Assembly (NCBI GenBank): GCA_025924435.1
Contig: JAICIL010000045.1
Location: 1-19,689 of the forward strand
From: Chloroflexia bacterium
GTDB lineage: Bacteria > Chloroflexota > Chloroflexia > Thermomicrobiales > JALYUS01
Direction of reading: 5' to 3'
DNA: 19,689 nt
Shown: one piece after another, positions 12,408 to 19,624 of the stretch
Layout: the number at the start of each line of letters is the position of its first letter
Position numbering within the stretch: position 1 is the stretch's first letter
Translations under genes and position numbers: made by a program
The notes under the pieces: generated by a model
The model's database searches: none
What the model saw: the letters and a program-made list of their open reading frames with translations, nothing else
What the model was told of the DNA's origin: nothing

Positions 12408-12676
12408 CAGCCGTTCATCCGCTTCATTACCTGCTCCGCGATTTCATCCGCCGCCGACTGTCGCATTTCTTCGGCAGTTGGCGGGCGTTCGATATGGGCC
12501 GACTTCAACGCACCGGCCGTTCGATCAACGACGCTTTCACTGCGCGCGACTTTCACCTGTCCATCGTCAACCACGAGGACAACCGTTTCGCCGGGGCCGA
12601 GACCGAGACGCTCGACCATATCGGCGGGAATGGTGATCTGCCCCTCTTGATTCACCGTCGAAAACACCTCTTGCAT
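12407..12676 (-). CDS. vapB: AbrB/MazE-type antitoxin partner of the PIN toxin
   Basis: An 89-residue antitoxin with an N-terminal swapped-hairpin DNA-binding domain (FSTVNQEGQITIPADMVERL, GLGPGETVVLVVDDGQVKVA, residues 5-44) and a charged helical tail (PPTAEEMRQSAADEIAEQVM) that should wrap and inhibit the toxin. ATG 12676 has CAGGAGG 5 nt upstream and is preferred to the ATG at 12745, which lies upstream of the predicted -10 box at 12707-12712. As first gene of the operon it probably represses its own promoter together with VapC. The stop overlaps the toxin start. Confidence 0.85.
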   Translation of the reverse strand: MQEVFSTVNQEGQITIPADMVERLGLGPGETVVLVVDDGQVKVARSESVVDRTAGALKSAHIERPPTAEEMRQSAADEIAEQVMKRMNG

Positions 12677-12706
12677 CACTGCCTCCTGTTCGGAACGCAC
12701 ATCTCC

Positions 12707-12712
12707 ATTGTA
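12707..12712 (-). promoter_or_regulatory. -10 box of the toxin-antitoxin operon
   Basis: TACAAT (12712-12707 on the minus strand), 5/6 to consensus, gives a start near 12700 and a leader of about 24 nt before ATG 12676. Only a poor -35 (TTCATT at 18 nt) is present, consistent with a promoter that is weak or activated. The divergent sulfatase gene starts 112 nt away. Confidence 0.45.
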
Positions 12713-12823
12713 CCCGCGATTCCATGCATAAATGAAGCGCTGCATCCAGTGTGGACTCTGTTACGATGTCGGTCAATCGGCAACGGCGGATATACGACGC
12801 CGTGCGTTAGAAGGAAGTAGTTA

Positions 12824-14296
12824 ATGAAAATCCTGTTCGTCGTCCTCGATACGCTGCGGCGCGACTATCTGGAGCCATACGGGACGGACTGGGTGCGGAC
12901 GCCGAATATCGCGCGGCTGGCGGAGCGGTCGGTGGTCTGCGACAACCACTGGGTCGGGTCGCTGCCGTGCATGCCGGCGCGGCGGGAGTTCATGACCGGG
13001 CGGCACAACTTCCTCGAACGCGGCTGGGGGCCGTTGGAGCCGTTCGACGACGTGCTGCCCACCCTACTGCGCGCGGCGGCGCCGAAAATTTTCTCGCACC
13101 TCATCACGGACCACTACCACTACTTCTACCTCGGCGGCGAGGGGCACAACAGCAGTTTCGACACCTGGCAGTTCGAGCGCGGGCAGGAGAATGACGCCTG
13201 GATCAGCCGGGTGGACGCGCCCGCCCTCCCCGCGAGCATGGGCCGCAACGCCAACCCCCAGAATATCCAGAACCGCTTCGCCCAGCGCGAGGAGCACGAG
13301 TTCTCCGGCCCGCGCTGCGTCGAGCACGCCGTCCGCTGGCTCGATGAGAACCGGGGGAGCGACAATTGGTTCATCCAACTCGAGCTCTTCGATCCGCACG
13401 AACCCTTCTACGTCGTGCCGAAATACCTCGAACTGTACGGCGACACATGGACCAGCCCGCTCTACGATTGGCCCGACTACGGCGTCTGCCGCGACAATCC
13501 GGAGGCGATCGCGCACATCCGCAACTGCTATGCCGCCTTGCTGACGATGACCGATCACTGGCTCGGCAGGCTCTGGGACGCGCTGGACGCGCAGGACGGC
13601 TGGCGGGACACGATGGTCGTCTTGACGACCGATCACGGCACGATGCTCGGCGAGCATGCGTACTGGATGAAGAACGCGATGCCCGTCTACAACGAGATCG
13701 CGCACATCCCGCTCATCGTCCACCTGCCCGGCTCGGCGCGGGCGGGCGGGCGCGTCTCGGCCCTGACGCAGACGACGGACCTCATGCCCACCTTCCTCGA
13801 TTACTGCGGCGCGCCCCCGCCGCCCTATCTGCACGGCACATCGCTCCGTCCCGCGCTGGAAGTGGATCGGGCCGTCCACGACGCGATCATCTACGGCTAC
13901 TTCGGCATGGCGCTCAACGCCACGGATGGCCGCTTCACCTATTTCCGCAATCCCGTCGCGGCGGAGGCGAAGATGTATGCCTATACCGCGATGCCAACGG
14001 GCTTCCACGGCTTCATGTCGCGCGAGGAGTTGGCGCGGGCGGAGATGGGCCGCTTCCTCGGCCACACCTACAACATCCCCGTCTACAAGGTGCCGCAGAC
14101 CGGCAAGCCGACGCTTTCGCACGGCGCGACGGGCGCGTACGAGCCGCGCCATGAACTGTTCGACCTGGCGTCCGATCCCGCGCAGGAGCGCCCGCTTAAC
14201 GATCCCGAGCAGGAGGGCCGTTTCCGCGATCTCCTGCGCGCCCAGCTCGACCGCGTCCATGCGCCGGAAGAGCATCGCGAACGCCTGGGCCTGTAG
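12824..14296 (+). CDS. Sulfatase (formylglycine-dependent), cytoplasmic
   Basis: A 490-residue alkaline-phosphatase-superfamily sulfatase. The formylglycine site is LPCMPARREFMTGR: Cys49 in a CxPxR signature, Ala replacing the more common Ser. Calcium ligands include Asp9 (VVLDTLRRD) and Asp270-His271 (LTTDHGTMLGEH); DPHEPF at 190-195 and Lys283 (YWMKNAM) are also expected residues. It begins MKILFVVLDT with no signal peptide, so the substrate must be intracellular, or it is misassigned and acts as a phospho- or phosphonate hydrolase of the same fold. No formylglycine-generating enzyme is in the window. GAAGGAAG lies 6-7 nt before ATG 12824. Transcribed away from the toxin-antitoxin operon; ends 11 nt from the converging response regulator gene, with no terminator visible. 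Confidence 0.9.
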   Translation: MKILFVVLDTLRRDYLEPYGTDWVRTPNIARLAERSVVCDNHWVGSLPCMPARREFMTGRHNFLERGWGPLEPFDDVLPTLLRAAAPKIFSHLITDHYHYFYLGGEGHNSSFDTWQFERGQENDAWISRVDAPALPASMGRNANPQNIQNRFAQREEHEFSGPRCVEHAVRWLDENRGSDNWFIQLELFDPHEPFYVVPKYLELYGDTWTSPLYDWPDYGVCRDNPEAIAHIRNCYAALLTMTDHWLGRLWDALDAQDGWRDTMVVLTTDHGTMLGEHAYWMKNAMPVYNEIAHIPLIVHLPGSARAGGRVSALTQTTDLMPTFLDYCGAPPPPYLHGTSLRPALEVDRAVHDAIIYGYFGMALNATDGRFTYFRNPVAAEAKMYAYTAMPTGFHGFMSREELARAEMGRFLGHTYNIPVYKVPQTGKPTLSHGATGAYEPRHELFDLASDPAQERPLNDPEQEGRFRDLLRAQLDRVHAPEEHRERLGL

Positions 14297-14307
14297 CGGA
14301 ATGGGGG

Positions 14308-14958
14308 TTAGGCGCGACCGGCCCTTTGGATCAGCAACGCCGCCTCCAGCCGGTTGCGCACGTGCAGTTTCTGCAGGATGTTCGTCATGTAGTGCTTGAT
14401 CGTCTTCTCCGTCAGGTACAATCGCTGCCCGATCTCTTTGTTACTGAGGCCGTCGGCGACCAGCGTGAGGATCTCGTGCTCACGCTCGGTGAGGCCGCTC
14501 AGCGGTTCGTCCACGGCGTCCGACTTGGCGCCGGCCTTCGTCAGATCCATCAACAGACTCGCCGCCAGACTCGGCGTCACCCACACCTCGCCCGCGTAGA
14601 CCGCCCGGAGGATGCGGACGAGTTCGCGCGCGGCGACGCCCTTGAGGATGTACGCCTGCGCGCCCGCCTTGAGCGCCGCCAGCACATCGTCCTCCTCCTC
14701 GGAGACGGTGAGCATGACGATCTTGGTGACCGGGCAGGTCGCCGCGATCGTCCGGGCGGCGCTCACGCCTCCCCCCGGCATGGTGATATCGAGCAGGATC
14801 ACGTCGGGCAGCAGCTCGCGCGCGAGCCGGATCGCGTCGTCCGCCGTCTCCCCCTCGCCGATGACGTCAATATCCGGTTCAGCGCGCAAGGTGTGCGCGA
14901 CGCCTTCGCGCAGAAGCGGATGATCGTCCACGATGACCATCTGGATTCGTTCGCTCAT
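14308..14958 (-). CDS. NarL/FixJ-family response regulator
   Basis: A 216-residue two-domain regulator. The receiver has the acidic pair Asp11-Asp12 (VIVDDHPLLREGV), phospho-acceptor Asp57 (DVILLDITMPGGG), Thr84 and Lys106 (AYILKG). The LuxR-type helix-turn-helix is at about 155-212 (LTEREHEILTLVADGLSNKE, IGQRLYLTEKTIKHYMTNIL). ATG 14958 is preceded by GGGAGG at 5 nt. It is the downstream partner of the sensor kinase, whose reading frame runs 80 nt into it. Target genes are unknown; the divergent leader at 16376-16663 and the peptide/ABC/kinase genes beyond are the nearest candidates. Confidence 0.93.
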   Translation of the reverse strand: MSERIQMVIVDDHPLLREGVAHTLRAEPDIDVIGEGETADDAIRLARELLPDVILLDITMPGGGVSAARTIAATCPVTKIVMLTVSEEEDDVLAALKAGAQAYILKGVAARELVRILRAVYAGEVWVTPSLAASLLMDLTKAGAKSDAVDEPLSGLTEREHEILTLVADGLSNKEIGQRLYLTEKTIKHYMTNILQKLHVRNRLEAALLIQRAGRA

Positions 14959-16375
14959 GGCCGCCTCCCGATGCCTGGAGCGGGATCCGGGCGGTGACGG
15001 TCGTCCCCCGCCCGGCCTCGCTCTCGATGGCGAAAAACCCTCCCAGGCTTTCGATCCGCTCCCGCATCCCGATCAACCCGAGATGCTGGTCGGAATCCGT
15101 CACGGGCAACCCGTTGAAGCCAGGCCCGTGGTCCGCGATTTCGAGGCGGAGAGCGCGCGCCTCCGCCACGAGCGCCACCCGCTGATCAACGCCGCCGCCG
15201 TGGCGGTAGGCGTTGTTGAGCGCCTCCTCGACGACGCGATAGACCGTGATCTTCACGGGCAGCGGGATGTCGTCGGGCAATCCGGCGCACTCCAGCAGGA
15301 CCGTTGTGCCGGTGCGCCGCTCGTGCATGCGCACCGCGCGGGCCACCGCCTCGGAGAGTGTGAGCGCGCCCAGTTCCGGCAGCCGCAAGCCGGACGAGAT
15401 CGCGCGGATTTCTTGCAGCGCATGGCGTACCGAGGTCTGAATCCGGTCCAGATCGGCGGTGTTATCCTCCTGGCCGGCCGGATCGCGCCCCGGGCAGGCG
15501 GCGCAGTAGGCGCCGACGCTGTCGAGGCGCAGGAGCGCGAGCGCAATCTGCTGCGCGGGGCCGTCGTGCAGTTCCGCGCTCAGGCGGCGCAGGAAGCGCT
15601 CGTTGAGGGTCGTCGTGCGCGTGGCGGCGAGGCGGACGCGCTCGTGCAGCGCCTGGTTTTCCGCGAGCAGCGCGGTGAGCCGGTCCACCTGCCCCTCCAG
15701 ATCGCGCCGCTGCCGCACGATCGTGTTGCTGCCGCGCCGCACCAGCCCATTGAGCAGGAGGTACATCGCCAGCGTCGCCGCGCCGACCGCGAGCCAGCTG
15801 CGGCGTTGGGCGGCCGCTATATCCTGCTCGAGGTCGTCAACCGTCTGGTAGAATTCCGCCACGCCGATCACGCGCTCGCTATCGGCCCGGAAGAGGGGGA
15901 TGTATGTCTCCAGCAACCGGGGCCAGCGCTCCCGCTCGTGCGCATTCTCCGCCTCGTCCAGATCGCTGATCTCAGAATGCACCTCGCCGCGCATGGCGTC
16001 GCGCAGGTGCGCGCTGGGGGGGAAGACCTGGCCGACGTACCGGGGGTCGCTCGCCTGGATCACCCGCCCGCCCGGCGACCAGATCTTGAAGGAGACGACC
16101 TGCTGGCCGAGCGGGCTTTCCTGCAGGAGTTGCGCCGGGACGGCGAGCTCCTGCGGCGAGAGGGCATTCCCCGGCGCGAGGTCCTGCACGCGGGGGGTGA
16201 CGAAACTATCCACATAGAGCGCCGTCGTCGCCGCCGTGCGCTCAATGACGCCGTGCTCGATCTCCCTACCCACCCACCAGCCGACCCCGATCATGCTCGA
16301 AACGAGGATCAGCAGGCTGACGAACATGAATTGTTGCGCCAATGTCCGCTGCCGCCAGAACCGCGTCAATCGCAT
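14879..16375 (-). CDS. Membrane sensor histidine kinase, HisKA_3 (NarX/DegS) type
   Basis: A 498-residue kinase: transmembrane helix at about 16-36, an extracytoplasmic sensor (about 40-190, ending VIGVAEFYQTVDDLEQDI), second helix at about 193-211, coiled coil (RQRRDLEGQVDRLTALLAEN), then HisKA_3 with His270 (RRLSAELHDGPAQQIALALL) and HATPase with EEALNNAYRHG (Asn387/388), DHGPGF and GLIGMRERIESLGG. The sensor resembles a single-PAS-like (sCache-type) fold but the ligand is unknown. A loop after the H-box contains C291-x2-C294 (AYCAACPG), unusual and possibly redox-active. The catalytic domain ends at ARIPLQ (467); a 31-residue Arg-rich tail then runs through the start of the regulator gene. 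ATG 16375 has GGGG 8 nt upstream. Confidence 0.92.
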   Translation of the reverse strand: MRLTRFWRQRTLAQQFMFVSLLILVSSMIGVGWWVGREIEHGVIERTAATTALYVDSFVTPRVQDLAPGNALSPQELAVPAQLLQESPLGQQVVSFKIWSPGGRVIQASDPRYVGQVFPPSAHLRDAMRGEVHSEISDLDEAENAHERERWPRLLETYIPLFRADSERVIGVAEFYQTVDDLEQDIAAAQRRSWLAVGAATLAMYLLLNGLVRRGSNTIVRQRRDLEGQVDRLTALLAENQALHERVRLAATRTTTLNERFLRRLSAELHDGPAQQIALALLRLDSVGAYCAACPGRDPAGQEDNTADLDRIQTSVRHALQEIRAISSGLRLPELGALTLSEAVARAVRMHERRTGTTVLLECAGLPDDIPLPVKITVYRVVEEALNNAYRHGGGVDQRVALVAEARALRLEIADHGPGFNGLPVTDSDQHLGLIGMRERIESLGGFFAIESEAGRGTTVTARIPLQASGGGHERTNPDGHRGRSSASARRRRAHLAR

Positions 16376-16388
16376 CGCTTGGCCCCGC

Positions 16389-16409
16389 GTTCTTTGTTCC
16401 TTGTTCCTT
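16389..16409. repeat. Heptanucleotide tandem array GTTCTTT-GTTCCTT-GTTCCTT
   Basis: Three 7-nt units, the last two identical, lie 14 nt upstream of the kinase start, in its leader. On the kinase strand they read AAGGAAC AAGGAAC AAAGAAC, giving two AAGGA sequences that a ribosome could touch. Same period as the arrays at 421 and 2264. Confidence 0.65.
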
Positions 16410-16440
16410 ACTGATGCCTACGTCGGTTCACCCTCTTTTG

Positions 16441-16449
16441 GTTGTATCA
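16441..16449 (-). promoter_or_regulatory. Extended -10 promoter of the two-component operon
   Basis: On the minus strand TGATACAAC has the TGn extension and a TACAAC hexamer. No good -35 is present at the right distance, as expected for an extended -10. Transcription would begin near 16434, about 59 nt before the kinase ATG, with the heptanucleotide array in the leader. Confidence 0.35.
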
Positions 16450-16500
16450 CACGCACACGCGCGAAACATCCGACCATAGACCGACGAAAAGGCGACTATC

Positions 16501-16584
16501 GTCGGGCCGGGAATCCCGACTTGCGTCCGCTGTCGTTGCGCCGCCGACGCGGTATCGTGGGAGTGGTGTTATCGGGGCGTCGGC
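16501..16584. other. Structured intergenic leader ahead of the small peptide gene
   Basis: The 288-nt gap between kinase and peptide genes (16376-16663) has no credible long gene but holds two stems: GTCGGG/CCCGAC (16501-16520, 8-nt loop) and GCCGACGC/GCGTCGGC (16543-16550 with 16577-16584, 26-nt loop). They may form a leader RNA structure for the peptide gene 80 nt downstream. I could not match it to a known riboswitch class, and no clear promoter for the peptide gene was found. Confidence 0.3.
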
Positions 16585-16663
16585 AATGTTCGCCGCCCGC
16601 GCAGCGAACGGACCCCGCGCTCCGCCGGACACTGCGGGATAGTAGTTTCACAGGAGGAACGCC

Positions 16664-16780
16664 ATGAGCAAGTTCGGTGACCGGTCGCCCGGCAAACGCG
16701 ACAAGGATGGCAAAACCAACTCGCGCGTCCGGACCAAGACCGTGACGGTCAAGACCATGACGAATACGGCGTCGAAATAA
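16664..16780 (+). CDS. Small basic Thr/Ser-rich protein, 38 aa
   Basis: A perfect AGGAGG sits 7 nt before ATG 16664, the best ribosome site in this part of the window, and the frame closes at TAA 16780, in a gap where nothing else can be coded. The product, MSKFGDRSPGKRDKDG then KTNSRVRTKTVTVKTMTNTASK split, has 11 Lys/Arg against 3 Asp, 7 Thr and 4 Ser in 38 residues, no Cys, and no hydrophobic stretch. The first half is disordered-looking; the second alternates Thr/Val/Lys. It is not a classical leader-plus-core peptide, but its Thr/Ser content and position before an ABC exporter and a Ser/Thr kinase make it a plausible substrate of either. It could also be an RNA-binding or nucleoid-type small protein. 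Function unknown. Confidence 0.65.
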   Translation: MSKFGDRSPGKRDKDGKTNSRVRTKTVTVKTMTNTASK

Positions 16781-16793
16781 GTGACGACGAAAC

Positions 16794-16822
16794 CGGCGGC
16801 CCCGCTCATCGCGGGGCCGCCG
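16794..16822 (+). terminator. Perfect 12-bp GC hairpin after the small peptide gene
   Basis: CGGCGGCCCCGC (16794-16805) pairs fully with GCGGGGCCGCCG (16811-16822) around a 5-nt loop, 14 nt after the peptide stop. No U-run follows, so it is at best a partial or factor-dependent terminator; it may stabilise the upstream mRNA and let less transcription reach the ABC gene at 16847. Confidence 0.6.
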
Positions 16823-16846
16823 ATATGCGATTGGTGATGAACGGAG

Positions 16847-18715
16847 ATGGCCCGGCTTCGCGCCCTGATCGGCCGCTTGTTCGCCACGGCGGAAGGCCCT
16901 ATCGCGCCCGTCGGCACGCCCCGGCAGATCCCCATCCGAGACATTTTCCGGCGTTTCTGGCCCTACGCGCGGCCCTATCGCCGCTATTTGTGGCTGACGC
17001 TGCTCTTCGTCGTCTGCGACCCGGCCATCGAGACCGCCACCATCTGGCTCTACAAACTGCTCATTGATACCGTCCTCGTCCCGCGATCCCTCGCCCCCTT
17101 CGGCCCGCTCGTCCTCGCATATCTCGGCTTCACCATCCTCAAGGGCATCATCTCATTCTGCGACGATTACTTGGCCGCCTGGGTCGGCGAGCGCTTCCTC
17201 CTCGCGCTGCGCACGAGTTTCTTTCGCCACATCCAGGGCCTTTCGCTCGACTTCTTCGAGGGCCAGCGGCTCGGCGATGTCATCTCCCGGCTCACCGGCG
17301 ATGTCGCCGCCATCGAGGACCTTGTGCTCACCGCCGTTGCGTCGGTCCTCTCGTACACGCTGCGCATCCTCTTTTTCGGCGGCGCGCTCTTCTATCTCCG
17401 CTGGGACCTGGCCCTCGCCTCCCTGATCGTCTCCCCCTTCTTCTGGTTCACCGCGCGCCGCTTCTCGGCCCGCATCAAGCGGGCATCGCGGGAGAAGCGC
17501 CGACGCAGCGGCGCGATCAGCGCGGTGGCCGAGGAGAGCCTGTCGAATGGCACGCTCGTCCAGGCGTACAACCGGCAGGAGACGGAGGTGGAGCGCTTCC
17601 ACCGCGAGGGCATCGGCGCGTTCGCGGCGCAGATGGCCGCAGCGCGGCTGAAAGCGCTCTTCAACCCGCTCGTTGACCTGATTGACCTCGCGGGCGTCCT
17701 CGTCGTGATCGGCATCGGCACATGGGACCTGACGCGGGGCGCGCTCACCCTGGGCGGGCTGATGGTCTTCCTCACGTACCTCAGCCGCCTCTACAACCCG
17801 ATCCGCGGGATCAGCGGCCTGCTCAACACGGTGCACGCCGCCGCCGCGAGCGGCGAGCGGATCATCGAGTTCCTCGACCGATCGCCCGCCGTGCGGGAAC
17901 GGCCGGATGCCCGCGAGCTGCCGCGCGCCCGCGGCGCGCTGCTGATCGAGGACGTCGCCTTCCGCTACCCCGGCACGCCGCGCGATACGGTGAGTGGCAT
18001 CACCTTCCGTTGCGAGCCGGGGCAGGTCGTCGCGCTCGTCGGGCCGAGCGGCGCGGGCAAGTCAACGATGGTGAAACTGCTGCTCCGCTTCTACGACCCC
18101 GATGCCGGCCGCATCCTGCTCGACGGCCACGACATCCGCGATCTGCGGCTCCACAACTTGCGGGAGAATATCGCGGTGGTCTTGCAGGAGACGCTCATCT
18201 TCGACGGCACGGTGCGCGAGAACAGCGCCTACGGGCGGCCGGGCGCGACCGAGGCGGAGATTGTCCGCGCCGCGCGGGCCGCCGACGCCGATGCGTTCGT
18301 CACGGCGCTTCCCGCCGGGTACGACACCGTCGTCGGGCAGAAGGGGCGGCGGCTCTCCGGGGGCCAGCGGCAGCGCATCGCCATCGCCCGCGCGATGGTC
18401 CGCGACGCGCCGATCCTCATCCTCGACGAGCCGACGACGGGCCTCGATGCGGAATCCGGGGAGCGCATCCTGGAGCCGCTACGCCGCCTGATGAGCGGGC
18501 GGACGACGATTGTTATCTCGCACAATCTGCTCACCGTCCGGGAGGCGGACATGATCCTGATGATGGAAGGGGGGCGGATCATCGAGCGCGGCACGCACGC
18601 GGAGTTGCTGCTGCGCGGGGGCAGGTACGCGCAACTCTACCGCTTGCACGAGCGGGAGGGGGATGTGCGCCCGCTCGCCCCCGCGCCGCTGCTCGCGGGC
18701 GGGGCGGTGCCATGA
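16847..18715 (+). CDS. ABC half-exporter (fused permease-ATPase, MsbA/MDR type)
   Basis: A 622-residue protein with a six-helix exporter domain (about 40-330; RYLWLTLLFVVCDPAIETAT, FGPLVLAYLGFTILKGIISF, SVLSYTLRILFFGGALFYLR, LASLIVSPFFWFTARRF, LAGVLVVIGIGTWDL) and a C-terminal ATPase. Walker A is GPSGAGKST (399-407), the Q-loop VVLQETLIFDGTVREN, signature LSGGQRQR (about 502), Walker B ILILDEPTTGLD (about 522-533) and switch His in VISHNL. It should form a homodimer and export a lipid, drug or peptide; no C39 peptidase domain is present, so a peptide would need no, or separate, processing. The N-terminal 30 residues are soluble. ATG 16847 lacks a strong ribosome site (CGGAG abuts it), so translation may be low. 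Its stop overlaps the kinase start (ATGA). Confidence 0.93.
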   Translation: MARLRALIGRLFATAEGPIAPVGTPRQIPIRDIFRRFWPYARPYRRYLWLTLLFVVCDPAIETATIWLYKLLIDTVLVPRSLAPFGPLVLAYLGFTILKGIISFCDDYLAAWVGERFLLALRTSFFRHIQGLSLDFFEGQRLGDVISRLTGDVAAIEDLVLTAVASVLSYTLRILFFGGALFYLRWDLALASLIVSPFFWFTARRFSARIKRASREKRRRSGAISAVAEESLSNGTLVQAYNRQETEVERFHREGIGAFAAQMAAARLKALFNPLVDLIDLAGVLVVIGIGTWDLTRGALTLGGLMVFLTYLSRLYNPIRGISGLLNTVHAAAASGERIIEFLDRSPAVRERPDARELPRARGALLIEDVAFRYPGTPRDTVSGITFRCEPGQVVALVGPSGAGKSTMVKLLLRFYDPDAGRILLDGHDIRDLRLHNLRENIAVVLQETLIFDGTVRENSAYGRPGATEAEIVRAARAADADAFVTALPAGYDTVVGQKGRRLSGGQRQRIAIARAMVRDAPILILDEPTTGLDAESGERILEPLRRLMSGRTTIVISHNLLTVREADMILMMEGGRIIERGTHAELLLRGGRYAQLYRLHEREGDVRPLAPAPLLAGGAVP

Positions 18716-19563
18716 GCGAGCATCTTGAGCGAGACGCCGGAGACGGCCCCGCTCCCCTCGCGCCCGGCGCGTGCATCGCGCCGGGCTATCCCGTGATCGC
18801 ACTCCTCCGCCGGGGCGACGCCCTCGATGTGTACGACGTGTGGAGCGAGGAGCGCGACTGCCGCTGCGTCGCGAAGGCGCTCCGCCCCGATCGTTGCGCC
18901 GACCGCGTCGCGCGCGAGCGGCTGCGGCACGAAGGCCGCCTCCTGATCGGTTTCTCGCACCCGCATCTCGTGCGCGCGTACGAACTCGTCAATCGGCCCG
19001 CGCCCGTGCTGATCCTCGAAACGCTGACCGGCGAAACGGTGGGCCATCTCTTTGCCGCCAGCCGCCGCCGTCTCCCCGCGCGCGATGTCGCCTTCCTTGG
19101 CATCCATCTCTGCTCGGCCCTCCACTATCTCCACCGGCACGATGTCCTCCATCTCGACATTAAGCCCTCCAATATCATGGCGGAATGCGGCACGGCGAAA
19201 TTGATGGATCTCAGCATCGCCCGGCCGCCCGGCCCCGGCCGGCGCGGGGTCGGCACGCCGCAGTACATGGCGCCCGAGCAGGCGAGCGGCGGTTTCCTCA
19301 GTGCGGCAACGGATGTCTGGGGCGTGGGCGGTGTGCTCTTCGAGGCGATCACCGGCGAACGGCCGTGCGGAGCGCGCGGTGGTCCCGCCCCCGATGGAAC
19401 GGAGCGCGCGTGTCTCCTCGGTGCGTTGCGCGCCCGCCGACGCCTGCCGCGCAATCTCACACATCTCGTCGAGCGATGCCTGGCGCTCGACCCCGCCGCA
19501 CGCCCGTCGGTGGCGGAACTCGCGTGCGGCCTCAAAGACGTGGTCGAGATGCGGCACGGATGA
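18712..19563 (+). CDS. Soluble Ser/Thr protein kinase coupled to the ABC exporter
   Basis: A 283-residue Hanks-type kinase made of the catalytic domain only, without membrane helix or PASTA repeats. Lys55 (CRCVAKAL), Glu74 (RLRHEGRLL), the catalytic loop HLDIKPSNIM (Asp149, Lys151, Asn154), Asp166 (KLMDLSIARP), GTPQYMAPEQ (187-189 APE) and DVWGVGGVLFEAITGERP are all present. Two features are unusual: the glycine loop is degenerate (LRRGDALDVYDVW keeps one Gly), and HRD and DFG are HLD and DLS, variants seen in a subset of bacterial kinases. It should still bind ATP. ATG 18712 overlaps the exporter TGA by 4 nt, so the two are made together and the exporter or its cargo is the obvious substrate. 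The long reading frame upstream to 17722 is an out-of-frame shadow of the exporter. Confidence 0.9.
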   Translation: MSEHLERDAGDGPAPLAPGACIAPGYPVIALLRRGDALDVYDVWSEERDCRCVAKALRPDRCADRVARERLRHEGRLLIGFSHPHLVRAYELVNRPAPVLILETLTGETVGHLFAASRRRLPARDVAFLGIHLCSALHYLHRHDVLHLDIKPSNIMAECGTAKLMDLSIARPPGPGRRGVGTPQYMAPEQASGGFLSAATDVWGVGGVLFEAITGERPCGARGGPAPDGTERACLLGALRARRRLPRNLTHLVERCLALDPAARPSVAELACGLKDVVEMRHG

Positions 19564-19624
19564 CGGATGCGCACGGATAATTTCCACTTTACAGCCGGAC
19601 TTACGCAGCCGGGGTACTCTTCTT

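Noticed and set aside
13064..14275. 403-codon minus-strand reading frame
   Set aside because: Antisense to the sulfatase; repetitive Arg/Val/Glu composition.
14933..16414. 493-codon plus-strand reading frame
   Set aside because: Antisense to the sensor kinase, with low-complexity Arg/Ala/Glu sequence and no ribosome site.
16794..16822. Classical intrinsic terminator
   Set aside because: The stem is perfect but no T-run follows, so I list it only as a terminator-like hairpin.
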